From positions 1-5,903 of the forward strand of contig RFPF01000196.1 in the NCBI GenBank assembly GCA_009926295.1: a stretch of 5,903 nucleotides of DNA. The letters run 5' to 3'. This document shows, in pieces, positions 1-5,903 of this stretch; the first letter of the stretch is position 1; every line of letters starts with the position of its first letter. The notes under the pieces were generated by a model. It was not told the origin of the DNA. It saw only the letters and a program-made list of their open reading frames with translations, and ran no database searches. This DNA comes from Planctomycetia bacterium (GTDB lineage: Bacteria; Planctomycetota; Planctomycetia; Pirellulales; UBA1268). A program made the position numbers and the translations under genes.

Positions 1-483
1 CTCGACGAGCGCCGGGTAGTAGGGCTTGTTGTGGGTCATCATGAAAAAGGGCGGGGTGTCGAAGCCCTCGATGAGCAGGCCGCACTCGTAGTTGAGCGAT
101 GGGTTCGCAGGGCCGCGGATCGCCGTCATGCCCTGGCCGCGGAGCCACGACCGCGCCGCGTCGAACAGTGCTCCGGCCGCCGCGGGGTCGTCGTCGCACT
201 CGAAGAATCCGAAGAAGCCTCGGGCTTCGCCGTAACGCTCGACGTGTCCCGCGTTCACTATGGCGGTGATCCTGCCGACATCGGTGCCACCGCGCATCGC
301 GAGAAAGGACCGGCTCTTCGACTTTTCGTAGAACGGGCACGCGCGGAAGCCGAGGAGTTCCTCCTGCGACATCACCAGCGGCGGCATCCAGCAGGGATCG
401 TCGGCGTAGATCCGCCACGGGAGATTCACGAACCGCCTCTGCTGGGCCCGCGTCTCCACGGGCTGCACGGTCACTTCGGCCAC
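1..483 (-). CDS. GNAT-fold N-acetyltransferase-like protein, N-terminal part (cut by window start)
   Basis: Reading the minus strand from a GTG at 483 gives 161 codons open to the window edge, so the C-terminal part is missing. The protein begins VAEVTVQPVET and contains FVNLPWRIYADDPCWMPPL (18-36), PFYEKSKSRSFLA (50-62), GFFGFFECDDDP (89-100), IRGPANPSLNYECGLL (122-137) and FDTPPFFMMTHNKPYY (141-156). From memory, this order matches a conserved bacterial family of roughly 370-390 residues, usually annotated as GNAT-family N-acetyltransferase or hypothetical protein; its substrate is unknown to me. The GTG start is preferred because a strong Shine-Dalgarno (491-498) sits 7 nt upstream; an ATG at 490-488 is out of frame and abuts that site. 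No signal peptide is seen, so a cytosolic location is inferred. The gene is divergent from the epimerase. The coding call is firm; biochemical function is not. Confidence 0.85.
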   Translation of the reverse strand, partial: MAEVTVQPVETRAQQRRFVNLPWRIYADDPCWMPPLVMSQEELLGFRACPFYEKSKSRSFLAMRGGTDVGRITAIVNAGHVERYGEARGFFGFFECDDDPAAAGALFDAARSWLRGQGMTAIRGPANPSLNYECGLLIEGFDTPPFFMMTHNKPYYPALVE

Positions 484-490
484 GGTCCAT

Positions 491-498
491 CTCCTCCC
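491..498 (-). promoter_or_regulatory. Strong Shine-Dalgarno for the GNAT-like gene
   Basis: On the minus strand this reads GGGAGGAG, with 7 nt between it and the GTG at 483. It decides the start in favour of that GTG over an in-frame GTG at 504, which lies upstream of the site, and over the out-of-frame ATG at 490. It is the only convincing Shine-Dalgarno seen at a gene start in the window. Confidence 0.75.
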
Positions 499-546
499 TT
501 CCACAGGCGGCAGCCTCGCCGCCATCCGCACGGTGGCCGCGAACGT

Positions 547-577
547 CCGGAAGGCGTGGCATGCCAACGACTTCCGG
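547..577. promoter_or_regulatory. 31-bp dyad in the divergent intergenic region, possible operator
   Basis: CCGGAAG (547-553) and its exact reverse complement CTTCCGG (571-577) flank the perfect 10-bp palindrome TGGCATGCCA (557-566). The two symmetries are centred within half a base of each other. The element lies between the divergent GNAT-like and epimerase genes, where a dimeric regulator or a transcribed hairpin could act on either. The symmetry is seen directly; the regulatory role is inference. Chance inverted repeats are common in GC-rich DNA, but the nested arrangement is less expected. Confidence 0.35.
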
Positions 578-667
578 CTCCAGCCCGCATCTTCGGCCGC
601 TGCGGCTCCGGGCGTCAACGCCGGGCACCGACGCATGCCGCAAGTCGCCCCGGCCCCCGGGCCGATC

Positions 668-673
668 TATTAT
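668..673 (+). promoter_or_regulatory. Possible -10 box for the epimerase-regulator unit
   Basis: TATTAT differs from the sigma-70 consensus TATAAT at one base. It is the only AT-rich island in the 242-bp divergent region and would place a transcription start roughly 45 nt before the epimerase ATG. No recognisable -35 hexamer is found 16-18 bp upstream, so this is a weak call. Confidence 0.25.
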
Positions 674-699
674 TCGCCCCGAATCCCCCTGACGCATCC

Positions 700-729
700 A
701 TGCCGACGGCTCCGCCGTCCCATCCATGA
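700..729 (+). CDS. Possible nine-codon upstream ORF overlapping the epimerase start
   Basis: An ATG at 700 opens a reading frame encoding MPTAPPSHP, ending at TGA 727-729. That stop overlaps the epimerase ATG (726-728) as ATGA, the typical geometry of translational coupling. No Shine-Dalgarno precedes the ATG, and the peptide resembles nothing I know. It could be a coupling device for a main gene that lacks its own ribosome site, or chance. Translation is unproven. Confidence 0.2.
   Translation: MPTAPPSHP
705..719 (+). other. Hairpin just before the epimerase start codon
   Basis: GACGGC-TCC-GCCGTC forms a perfect 6-bp GC-rich stem with a 3-nt loop, ending 6 nt before the epimerase ATG and inside the short upstream ORF. 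In mRNA it would occupy the place where a ribosome site is expected and could limit initiation. The structure is read from the sequence; any effect is inference. Confidence 0.3.
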
Positions 730-1763
730 CGCCTCCCGATCCCCGCGAGTCCGATTCCGGCGTCGACTGCGTCGTCACGGGGGCGACGGGCCTCGTGGGC
801 AACAACGTCGTCCGGCTGCTCTGCCGCCGCGGCATGAGCGTGCGGGCCGTGGTGCGATCTGCGGGGCGGACGCTCGACGGCCTGCACGTGCAGGTGGCCA
901 ACGCCCCACTCGACGATGAGCGGGCCATCCAGCAGGCGATCGACGGCGCCGCCGCGGTCATCCACTCGGCGGCCCTGGTGCACTGCGGCTGGAGGCACCG
1001 CGACGAGATGCGAGCCGCGAACGTCGAGGGCACCCGACGCGTGGCCCGGGCGGCCAGGCGGGCCGGCGCCCGGATGGTGCACGTGTCGAGCGTGGACGCC
1101 ATCGGTCTCACCCGCGACGGCACTCCGGCCGACGAAGAGACGCCGCCGGGAGGCATGCCCGAGTGCCCGTACGTCGTCACGAAGCGCGAGGCCGAGCAGG
1201 CGGTGCTCGAGGAAGTCGATCGCGGGCTCGACGCGGTGATCGTCAACCCCGTCTACATGATCGGACCGTGGGACTGGAAGCCGTCGAGCGGCAGGATGCT
1301 GCTCGAGGTGGGGGCCGGCAAGGGGCTGTTCGCGCCCCCCGGAGCCAACGACTTCGTCGACGTGCGCGACGTCGCCGAGGGCATCCTGCTTGCGCTCGCG
1401 AAGGGCCGCCCGGGCCGCCGCTACATTCTCGGCGGCCATCCCCTCTCGTATCTCGACGCCTGGCGGATCTTCGCCCGCGTCGCCGGGCGGATGCAGCCGC
1501 TCGGCGTCGCTCCCCGAGCCGCGGTCCGCGTCGCCGGCTGGGTCGGCGACGTCGCGAGCCTGTTCACCACGCGCGAACTGCCGGTCAATTCCGCGGCGGC
1601 GACGATGTCGATGCTGCCGCACAACTTCTCGTCGGCCCGCGCGATCGCTGAACTCGGCTACGCGTTCCGGTCGTTCGACACGACGGTGGCCGACGCCTGG
1701 GGCTGGTTCACGGACCACGGCTACGCCCGCGTCGACGGCGGGCGCACCGTTCCAGCACGCTAG
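726..1763 (+). CDS. NAD(P)-dependent epimerase/reductase, extended SDR, HpnA/dihydroflavonol-reductase-like
   Basis: This 345-residue protein has the extended short-chain dehydrogenase layout. A Rossmann strand leads into the nucleotide-binding motif TGATGLVG (18-25), with RAVVR (40-44) after beta-2, SAAL (81-84), SS at 121-122, and the catalytic pair Y149/K153 in YVVTK. The substrate side includes VNPVYMIGPWDWKPSSGR (173-190), FVDVRDVAEG (210-219) and RYILGG (232-237). This pattern recalls HpnA, the hopanoid-associated sugar epimerase, and dihydroflavonol-4-reductase-like enzymes, so the likely job is NAD(P)-linked oxidation, reduction or epimerisation of a sugar or alcohol. No hopanoid genes are visible, so the substrate stays open. 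An in-frame stop at 690 and no other start codon before 726 fix the ATG. It has no Shine-Dalgarno. The response regulator begins 9 bp after its stop, so the two are probably co-transcribed. Confidence 0.88.
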   Translation: MTPPDPRESDSGVDCVVTGATGLVGNNVVRLLCRRGMSVRAVVRSAGRTLDGLHVQVANAPLDDERAIQQAIDGAAAVIHSAALVHCGWRHRDEMRAANVEGTRRVARAARRAGARMVHVSSVDAIGLTRDGTPADEETPPGGMPECPYVVTKREAEQAVLEEVDRGLDAVIVNPVYMIGPWDWKPSSGRMLLEVGAGKGLFAPPGANDFVDVRDVAEGILLALAKGRPGRRYILGGHPLSYLDAWRIFARVAGRMQPLGVAPRAAVRVAGWVGDVASLFTTRELPVNSAAATMSMLPHNFSSARAIAELGYAFRSFDTTVADAWGWFTDHGYARVDGGRTVPAR

Positions 1764-1772
1764 GCCGGCCCC

Positions 1773-2492
1773 ATGTCCCGCATCCTCGTGGTCGAGGACG
1801 AGGAGCACCTCGCGATCGGCATCAAGTTCAATCTCGAGGCCGAAGGGTTCTCGGTCGTGACCGTGGGAGACGGTCAGGCCGCCCTCGACTTGTTGACGGC
1901 GGCCGAGCCCCCGATCGATCTCGTGGTCCTCGACCTGATGCTGCCCGGTATGAGCGGCTATGCCGTGTGCGAGGCGATCCGCGACCGCGGCAGCGACGTC
2001 CCCGTCGTGATGCTCACGGCCCGCACGCTCGTCGAGGATCGCATCCGCGGCTTCGACGCCGGCACCGACGTCTACCTGCAGAAGCCCTTCGACCTCGACG
2101 AGTTGATCTCGATCGTGCGCAACCTCCTCGCCCGACGTGGCCGCGGCACGCGGCCCGTCACTCCTCCGGAACCAGTGGCGGCGGTCCGGGCCAACGCCTG
2201 CCGCTTCGGCCACGCGGAGGTGAACTTCGACACCTGGGAGGCGAGCTTCCGGGGGCAGCCCGTCAGGCTGACGAACCTCGAGATGAAGCTCCTCCGCTAC
2301 CTCGTGGAGCACGAGGGCCTCGTCGTCTCTCGCGAGGAACTGCTGACCCGCGTCTGGGGCCTGACCCGCGCCCCCGCCACGCGGACGATCGACACCTTCA
2401 TGCTCAACCTGCGGAAGTCGTTCGAGGAAGACCCCTCGAAGCCCGTCCACTTCCTCTCCGTCCGCGGCACCGGCTACCGCTTCGTCAGGTGA
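1773..2492 (+). CDS. OmpR/PhoB-family two-component response regulator
   Basis: This 239-residue protein has a receiver domain (about 3-120) and a winged-helix DNA-binding domain (about 143-239). Receiver landmarks are the acidic pocket E8/D9, phospho-acceptor D54 in VVLDLMLPGMSG, T82 in VMLTAR, Y101 and K104 in YLQKPF. The usual GADDY loop reads GTDVY (97-101). The C-terminal half carries LTNLEMKLLRYLVEH (166-180), VSREELLTRVWG (185-196), TRTIDTFMLNLRKSFEEDP (203-221) and the wing ending GTGYRFVR, all typical of OmpR/PhoB regulators. It should be phosphorylated by a histidine kinase and bind promoter DNA as a dimer. No clear Shine-Dalgarno precedes the ATG; the 9-bp gap to the epimerase suggests shared transcription. 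Its 3' end overlaps the convergent trpC by 8 bp. The kinase gene at 5162 onward is a candidate partner. Target genes are unknown. Confidence 0.95.
   Translation: MSRILVVEDEEHLAIGIKFNLEAEGFSVVTVGDGQAALDLLTAAEPPIDLVVLDLMLPGMSGYAVCEAIRDRGSDVPVVMLTARTLVEDRIRGFDAGTDVYLQKPFDLDELISIVRNLLARRGRGTRPVTPPEPVAAVRANACRFGHAEVNFDTWEASFRGQPVRLTNLEMKLLRYLVEHEGLVVSREELLTRVWGLTRAPATRTIDTFMLNLRKSFEEDPSKPVHFLSVRGTGYRFVR
2485..2492. other. 8-bp overlap of converging coding regions (response regulator and trpC)
   Basis: The regulator ends at TGA 2490-2492 on the plus strand; trpC ends at TGA on the minus strand, read from 2487 to 2485. The two coding regions therefore share 8 bp, with no space for a terminator between them. 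Any transcription end must lie inside the opposite gene, so the 3' ends of the two messages are antisense to each other. Confidence 0.9.
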
Positions 2493-3273
2493 CGCCACCG
2501 AGGAGGGCGGCGGCCGCCCGGCCCGGGTCGGGCGCCTTGAGCAGCGACTCGCCCACGAGCATCGCGCCGATGCCGGCTGCTTCGAGCCGCTCGACGTCGG
2601 CACGGGTTTTGATGCCGCTCTCAGCCACGAGGACGACGTCCGCCGGCACCCGCTCCCGCAGCCTGAGCACGTGGTCGAGATCGGTGGTCATCGTCTTGAG
2701 ATTCCTGTTGTTCACTCCCACGAGCGTGGCCCCGAGATCGAGCACCCGGGGCAGGTTCTCCTCGTCGTGCAGTTCCACCAGCGGCGTCATGCCGAGGTCG
2801 AGAATCTCCCGGTACAGGCCGCGCAAGTGGCAGTCGTCGAGGCACTCGGCGATGAGGAGCACCGCGTCGGCCCCGTGCGCCCGGGCCTCGAGCACCTGGT
2901 AGCGATCCACGATGAACTCCTTGCGCAGCACCGGCAGTGGCACCGCGATGTGCGCGCTCTCGAGATCGACGAGGCTCCCGCCGAAGTCCCAGGCGTCGGT
3001 GAGCACCGAAAGCGCGGTGGCACCGGCGGCGGCATAGCCGCGCACCACGTCCTCGACGGTGGCCCCCGGCCGGATCTCGCCGGCCGAAGGGCTCTTCCGC
3101 TTGAACTCCGCGATCAGCCGGACCGCCCCGGGCCGCGACACGGCCGCGAAAAAATCCCGCACCACCGGAGCGGTCGCCAGCCGGCCCTCGAGGGCCGCGG
3201 TGGGCACCCGCTCGCGCTGGACCGCCACCTCCCTCAGCTTCCGCTCGACGATCTTCTCGAGGATCGATTGCAT
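2485..3273 (-). CDS. trpC: Indole-3-glycerol phosphate synthase
   Basis: TrpC converts carboxyphenylamino-deoxyribulose phosphate to indole-3-glycerol phosphate, with loss of CO2 and water, in cytosolic tryptophan synthesis. The 262-residue product is the normal size for a single-function enzyme, with no fused TrpF. It is a TIM barrel whose active-site segments can be placed by family knowledge: EFKRKSPS (56-63; E56, K58, S61), LRKEF with catalytic lysine K118, VELHDE with E167, VGVNNRNL with N188 and R190, and AESGI with E218 and S219. The usual TDxxFFGGS loop reads TDAWDFGGS (92-100). ATG 3273 is chosen because MQSILEKIVERKLREV is the expected N-terminus. The frame stays open to an ATG at 3423, but those extra 50 residues are unlike the family and cover the hairpin region. 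No Shine-Dalgarno is seen; an extended -10-like box lies 7 nt upstream. No other trp gene is nearby. Confidence 0.96.
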   Translation of the reverse strand: MQSILEKIVERKLREVAVQRERVPTAALEGRLATAPVVRDFFAAVSRPGAVRLIAEFKRKSPSAGEIRPGATVEDVVRGYAAAGATALSVLTDAWDFGGSLVDLESAHIAVPLPVLRKEFIVDRYQVLEARAHGADAVLLIAECLDDCHLRGLYREILDLGMTPLVELHDEENLPRVLDLGATLVGVNNRNLKTMTTDLDHVLRLRERVPADVVLVAESGIKTRADVERLEAAGIGAMLVGESLLKAPDPGRAAAALLGGVT

Positions 3274-3280
3274 GGGAGCC

Positions 3281-3289
3281 ACGATACCA
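3281..3289 (-). promoter_or_regulatory. Extended -10-like box directly upstream of trpC
   Basis: On the minus strand this reads TGG-TATCGT: a TGn extension followed by a hexamer matching TATAAT at four of six positions and fitting TANNNT. Only 7 nt separate it from the trpC ATG, so a start site at normal spacing would fall at or next to the A of ATG, giving a leaderless message. No clear -35 box is seen. The absence of a Shine-Dalgarno at trpC agrees with this, but the short motif could be chance. Confidence 0.35.
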
Positions 3290-3338
3290 AGCCGACGCCG
3301 GGAATCGACAGCCCCGCAACGTTCACTCGACGACACCG

Positions 3339-3357
3339 GCTCGGGGCAACCCCGAGC
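3339..3357. other. 8-bp perfect stem hairpin between trpC and purH
   Basis: GCTCGGGG and CCCCGAGC form a perfect 8-bp stem around a 3-nt loop (CAA on the plus strand). It is the strongest of the three hairpins in this gap. It has no T tract on either side, so it is not a standard intrinsic terminator; it may stabilise a purH message end or pause polymerase ahead of trpC. Confidence 0.4.
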
Positions 3358-3379
3358 GGGCGCGCACGAGTTGACGCCA

Positions 3380-3392
3380 GGCCCGGAGGGCC
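3380..3392. other. Small hairpin between trpC and purH
   Basis: GGCCC-GGA-GGGCC gives a 5-bp GC stem with a 3-nt loop, the middle one of three hairpins in this gap. Short enough to be chance in GC-rich DNA. Confidence 0.25.
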
Positions 3393-3404
3393 GGTTTTCA
3401 ACCA

Positions 3405-3420
3405 GCCGACGGAGGTCGGC
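3405..3420. other. Hairpin downstream of purH
   Basis: GCCGAC-GGAG-GTCGGC is a perfect 6-bp stem with a 4-nt loop. It lies about 40 bp past the purH stop, where a message-end structure would be expected. No T-run follows on the minus strand, so termination here would need Rho or another factor. Confidence 0.35.
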
Positions 3421-3459
3421 CAAGCGAAAATCGGCAGGATGCGGATGTTTCGCGTGAAG

Positions 3460-5118
<1,659 letters not shown>

Positions 5119-5124
5119 GCCGCG

Positions 5125-5133
5125 ATTAGAGCA
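5125..5133 (-). promoter_or_regulatory. Extended -10-like box directly upstream of purH
   Basis: On the minus strand this reads TGC-TCTAAT: a TGn extension plus a hexamer one base from TATAAT, ending 6 nt before the purH ATG. A start at normal spacing would fall on or beside the ATG, making the message leaderless. No -35 match is seen at 17 bp. It stands in the 43-bp gap after the kinase stop, so purH could have its own promoter as well as read-through from the kinase gene. Confidence 0.35.
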
Positions 5134-5161
5134 AGCAAACGCCGGCGAAAAAGAGGACGCC

Positions 5162-5903
5162 CTACCCCGCGGGCAGGTCGACTTCGAACACCGTGCCCGG
5201 CGGCGGCAGGCGGCCTCGGGCTTCGACCCGCCCCCGCATCTGGCGGACGAGCGACTTGACGAGAAACAGGCCGAGTCCCGTGCCGGGCGTGGACCGCTCG
5301 AGTTCACTTCCCAGCCGTACGAACCGGCCGAAGACGTGCGTCCGCTTGGAAACGGGGATCCCGGGGCCGTTGTCGGCCACCCGCACCCGCACGCGGCCGC
5401 CGGGCGTCGCCGCCGCGGTCACCGTCACCTCGGGCTCGGGCAGCGAATACTTCACCGCGTTGTCGACGAGGTTGCGGAACACGATCTCGAGATCAGCCTC
5501 GCGGGCTCGGACGGTGAGCGGACCACCGTCCGGATCGAGGACGAGCCGGACCCGCCCGGGTGGCACGCCGTGCCGCTGAACCGCGGTCGCACAGGCCCGC
5601 TCGAGCACCGGCACGAGCGGCACGACTTCCCCCCCCACCGATGGCCGACGCTGGAGCGTCTTGGCGGCGTCGAGCAGATGGTCGATCAGGGTGTCGAGCC
5701 GCTCCACGTCCTCGAGCATGAAGCGGTGGAAATCGGCCTGCTGCTCCGCTGGCACGCTGCGGCGGGTGAGCGTCTGCAGGTAGAGCTTGAGCGATGCCAG
5801 CGGGCTCTTGAGTTCGTGCGTGACGCTGTCGATGAAGTTGCTCTGCCGCTGCGAGAGCGCGATCGCCTTCACGGTGAGCGCGAGATACACGATCACTCCC
5901 ACG
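5162..5903 (-). CDS. Sensor histidine kinase, C-terminal kinase core (cut by window end)
   Basis: The frame is open to the window edge, so the N-terminal sensor is missing and the true start lies outside. The 246 visible residues begin with VGVIVYLALTV, probably the end of a transmembrane helix, then a linker of roughly 10 residues with no room for a HAMP domain. The DHp domain has the H-box FIDSVTHELKSPLASLKLYL (23-42) with phospho-acceptor H29. The catalytic ATPase domain has the N-box FRNLVDNAVKYS (142-153), G1 DNGPGI (177-182), F-box FGRF (191-194) and G2 GTGLGL (207-212), so the core looks intact and active. It should autophosphorylate at the membrane and pass phosphate to a response regulator. 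The only regulator in view is the one at 1773-2492, a plausible but unproven partner. purH follows 43 bp downstream on the same strand. Confidence 0.93.
   Translation of the reverse strand, partial: VGVIVYLALTVKAIALSQRQSNFIDSVTHELKSPLASLKLYLQTLTRRSVPAEQQADFHRFMLEDVERLDTLIDHLLDAAKTLQRRPSVGGEVVPLVPVLERACATAVQRHGVPPGRVRLVLDPDGGPLTVRAREADLEIVFRNLVDNAVKYSLPEPEVTVTAAATPGGRVRVRVADNGPGIPVSKRTHVFGRFVRLGSELERSTPGTGLGLFLVKSLVRQMRGRVEARGRLPPPGTVFEVDLPAG

Larger units (their letters stand above)
3274..3459. other. Intergenic region between purH and trpC with three hairpins
   Basis: No coding sequence is supported in these 186 bp. They hold three separate short GC-rich hairpins (entered individually) and, next to trpC, a possible promoter box. 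None of the hairpins is followed by a run of T on either strand, so I do not call an intrinsic terminator. I looked for a Trp-rich leader peptide on the trpC strand and found no convincing one. The region probably serves as purH 3' end plus trpC promoter. Confidence 0.6.

Noticed and set aside
506..523. Inverted repeat GGCGGC / GCCGCC in the leader of the GNAT-like gene
   Set aside because: Low-complexity GC repeats of this size are frequent by chance here, and no other evidence points to a function.
651..664. GC palindrome CGGCCC-CC-GGGCCG as a terminator before the epimerase
   Set aside because: The two-base loop is too tight for a stable hairpin and only a short AT-rich stretch, not a T tract, follows. 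It may be chance in GC-rich DNA.
31..729. A 232-codon open frame on the plus strand
   Set aside because: It runs antisense to the GNAT-like gene, whose own frame has conserved motifs. Only its last nine codons (700-729) are kept, as a possible upstream ORF.
615..2603. A 662-codon open frame on the minus strand
   Set aside because: It is antisense to the epimerase and the response regulator and shows only low-complexity, mirror-frame composition.
3274..3423. N-terminal extension of trpC by 50 residues to an ATG at 3423
   Set aside because: The extra residues are unlike the family, cover three hairpins and the likely promoter, and the internal ATG at 3273 gives the expected N-terminus and length.
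3274..3459. Tryptophan attenuator or T-box leader before trpC
   Set aside because: There is no leader peptide with tandem Trp codons, no terminator with a T-run, and no recognisable T-box core; the hairpins alone do not support it.
5119..5307. N-terminal extension of purH by 63 residues
   Set aside because: It would overlap the end of the histidine kinase in another frame, is Ser/Arg/Cys-rich without family similarity, and would place the first PurH strand far from the N-terminus.

Overview
This window is a very GC-rich, densely coded piece of bacterial chromosome. It holds six protein genes, two of them cut by the window ends. The lineage is not certain. High GC, trpC and purH standing alone instead of in trp or pur operons, and weak or absent Shine-Dalgarno sequences at most starts would suit a planctomycete or a similar GC-rich, environmental Gram-negative bacterium. 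That is an inference from style and not from a marker gene. I see no mobile element, CRISPR array, rRNA or tRNA.

Layout. Positions 1-483 (minus) carry the first 161 residues of a GNAT-fold acetyltransferase-like protein. It starts at a GTG behind a strong Shine-Dalgarno. A 242-bp divergent intergenic region (484-725) follows, with a 31-bp dyad, a possible -10 box, a nine-codon upstream ORF and a hairpin. On the plus strand lie an extended-SDR epimerase/reductase of the HpnA/dihydroflavonol-reductase type (726-1763) and, 9 bp later, an OmpR-family response regulator (1773-2492). The regulator meets trpC (minus, 2485-3273) tail to tail, and the two coding regions overlap by 8 bp. A 186-bp gap with three short hairpins (3274-3459) separates trpC from purH (minus, 3460-5118). 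Further upstream on the minus strand, 43 bp away, is the cytoplasmic kinase core of a sensor histidine kinase (5162 to the window end), whose sensor part lies outside.

How the genes relate. trpC (tryptophan step 4) and purH (last two steps of IMP synthesis) are housekeeping enzymes. The histidine kinase and the response regulator, although on opposite strands with trpC and purH between them, are plausible partners in a two-component system. The epimerase shares a likely transcript with the regulator. trpC and purH both lack a convincing Shine-Dalgarno and instead have an extended -10-like box 6-7 nt before the ATG, which suggests leaderless transcripts.

I found no convincing previously undescribed system. 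The points most worth checking are the split two-component pair, the leaderless-type starts, the stop-codon overlap of converging genes, and the dyad between the divergent genes.
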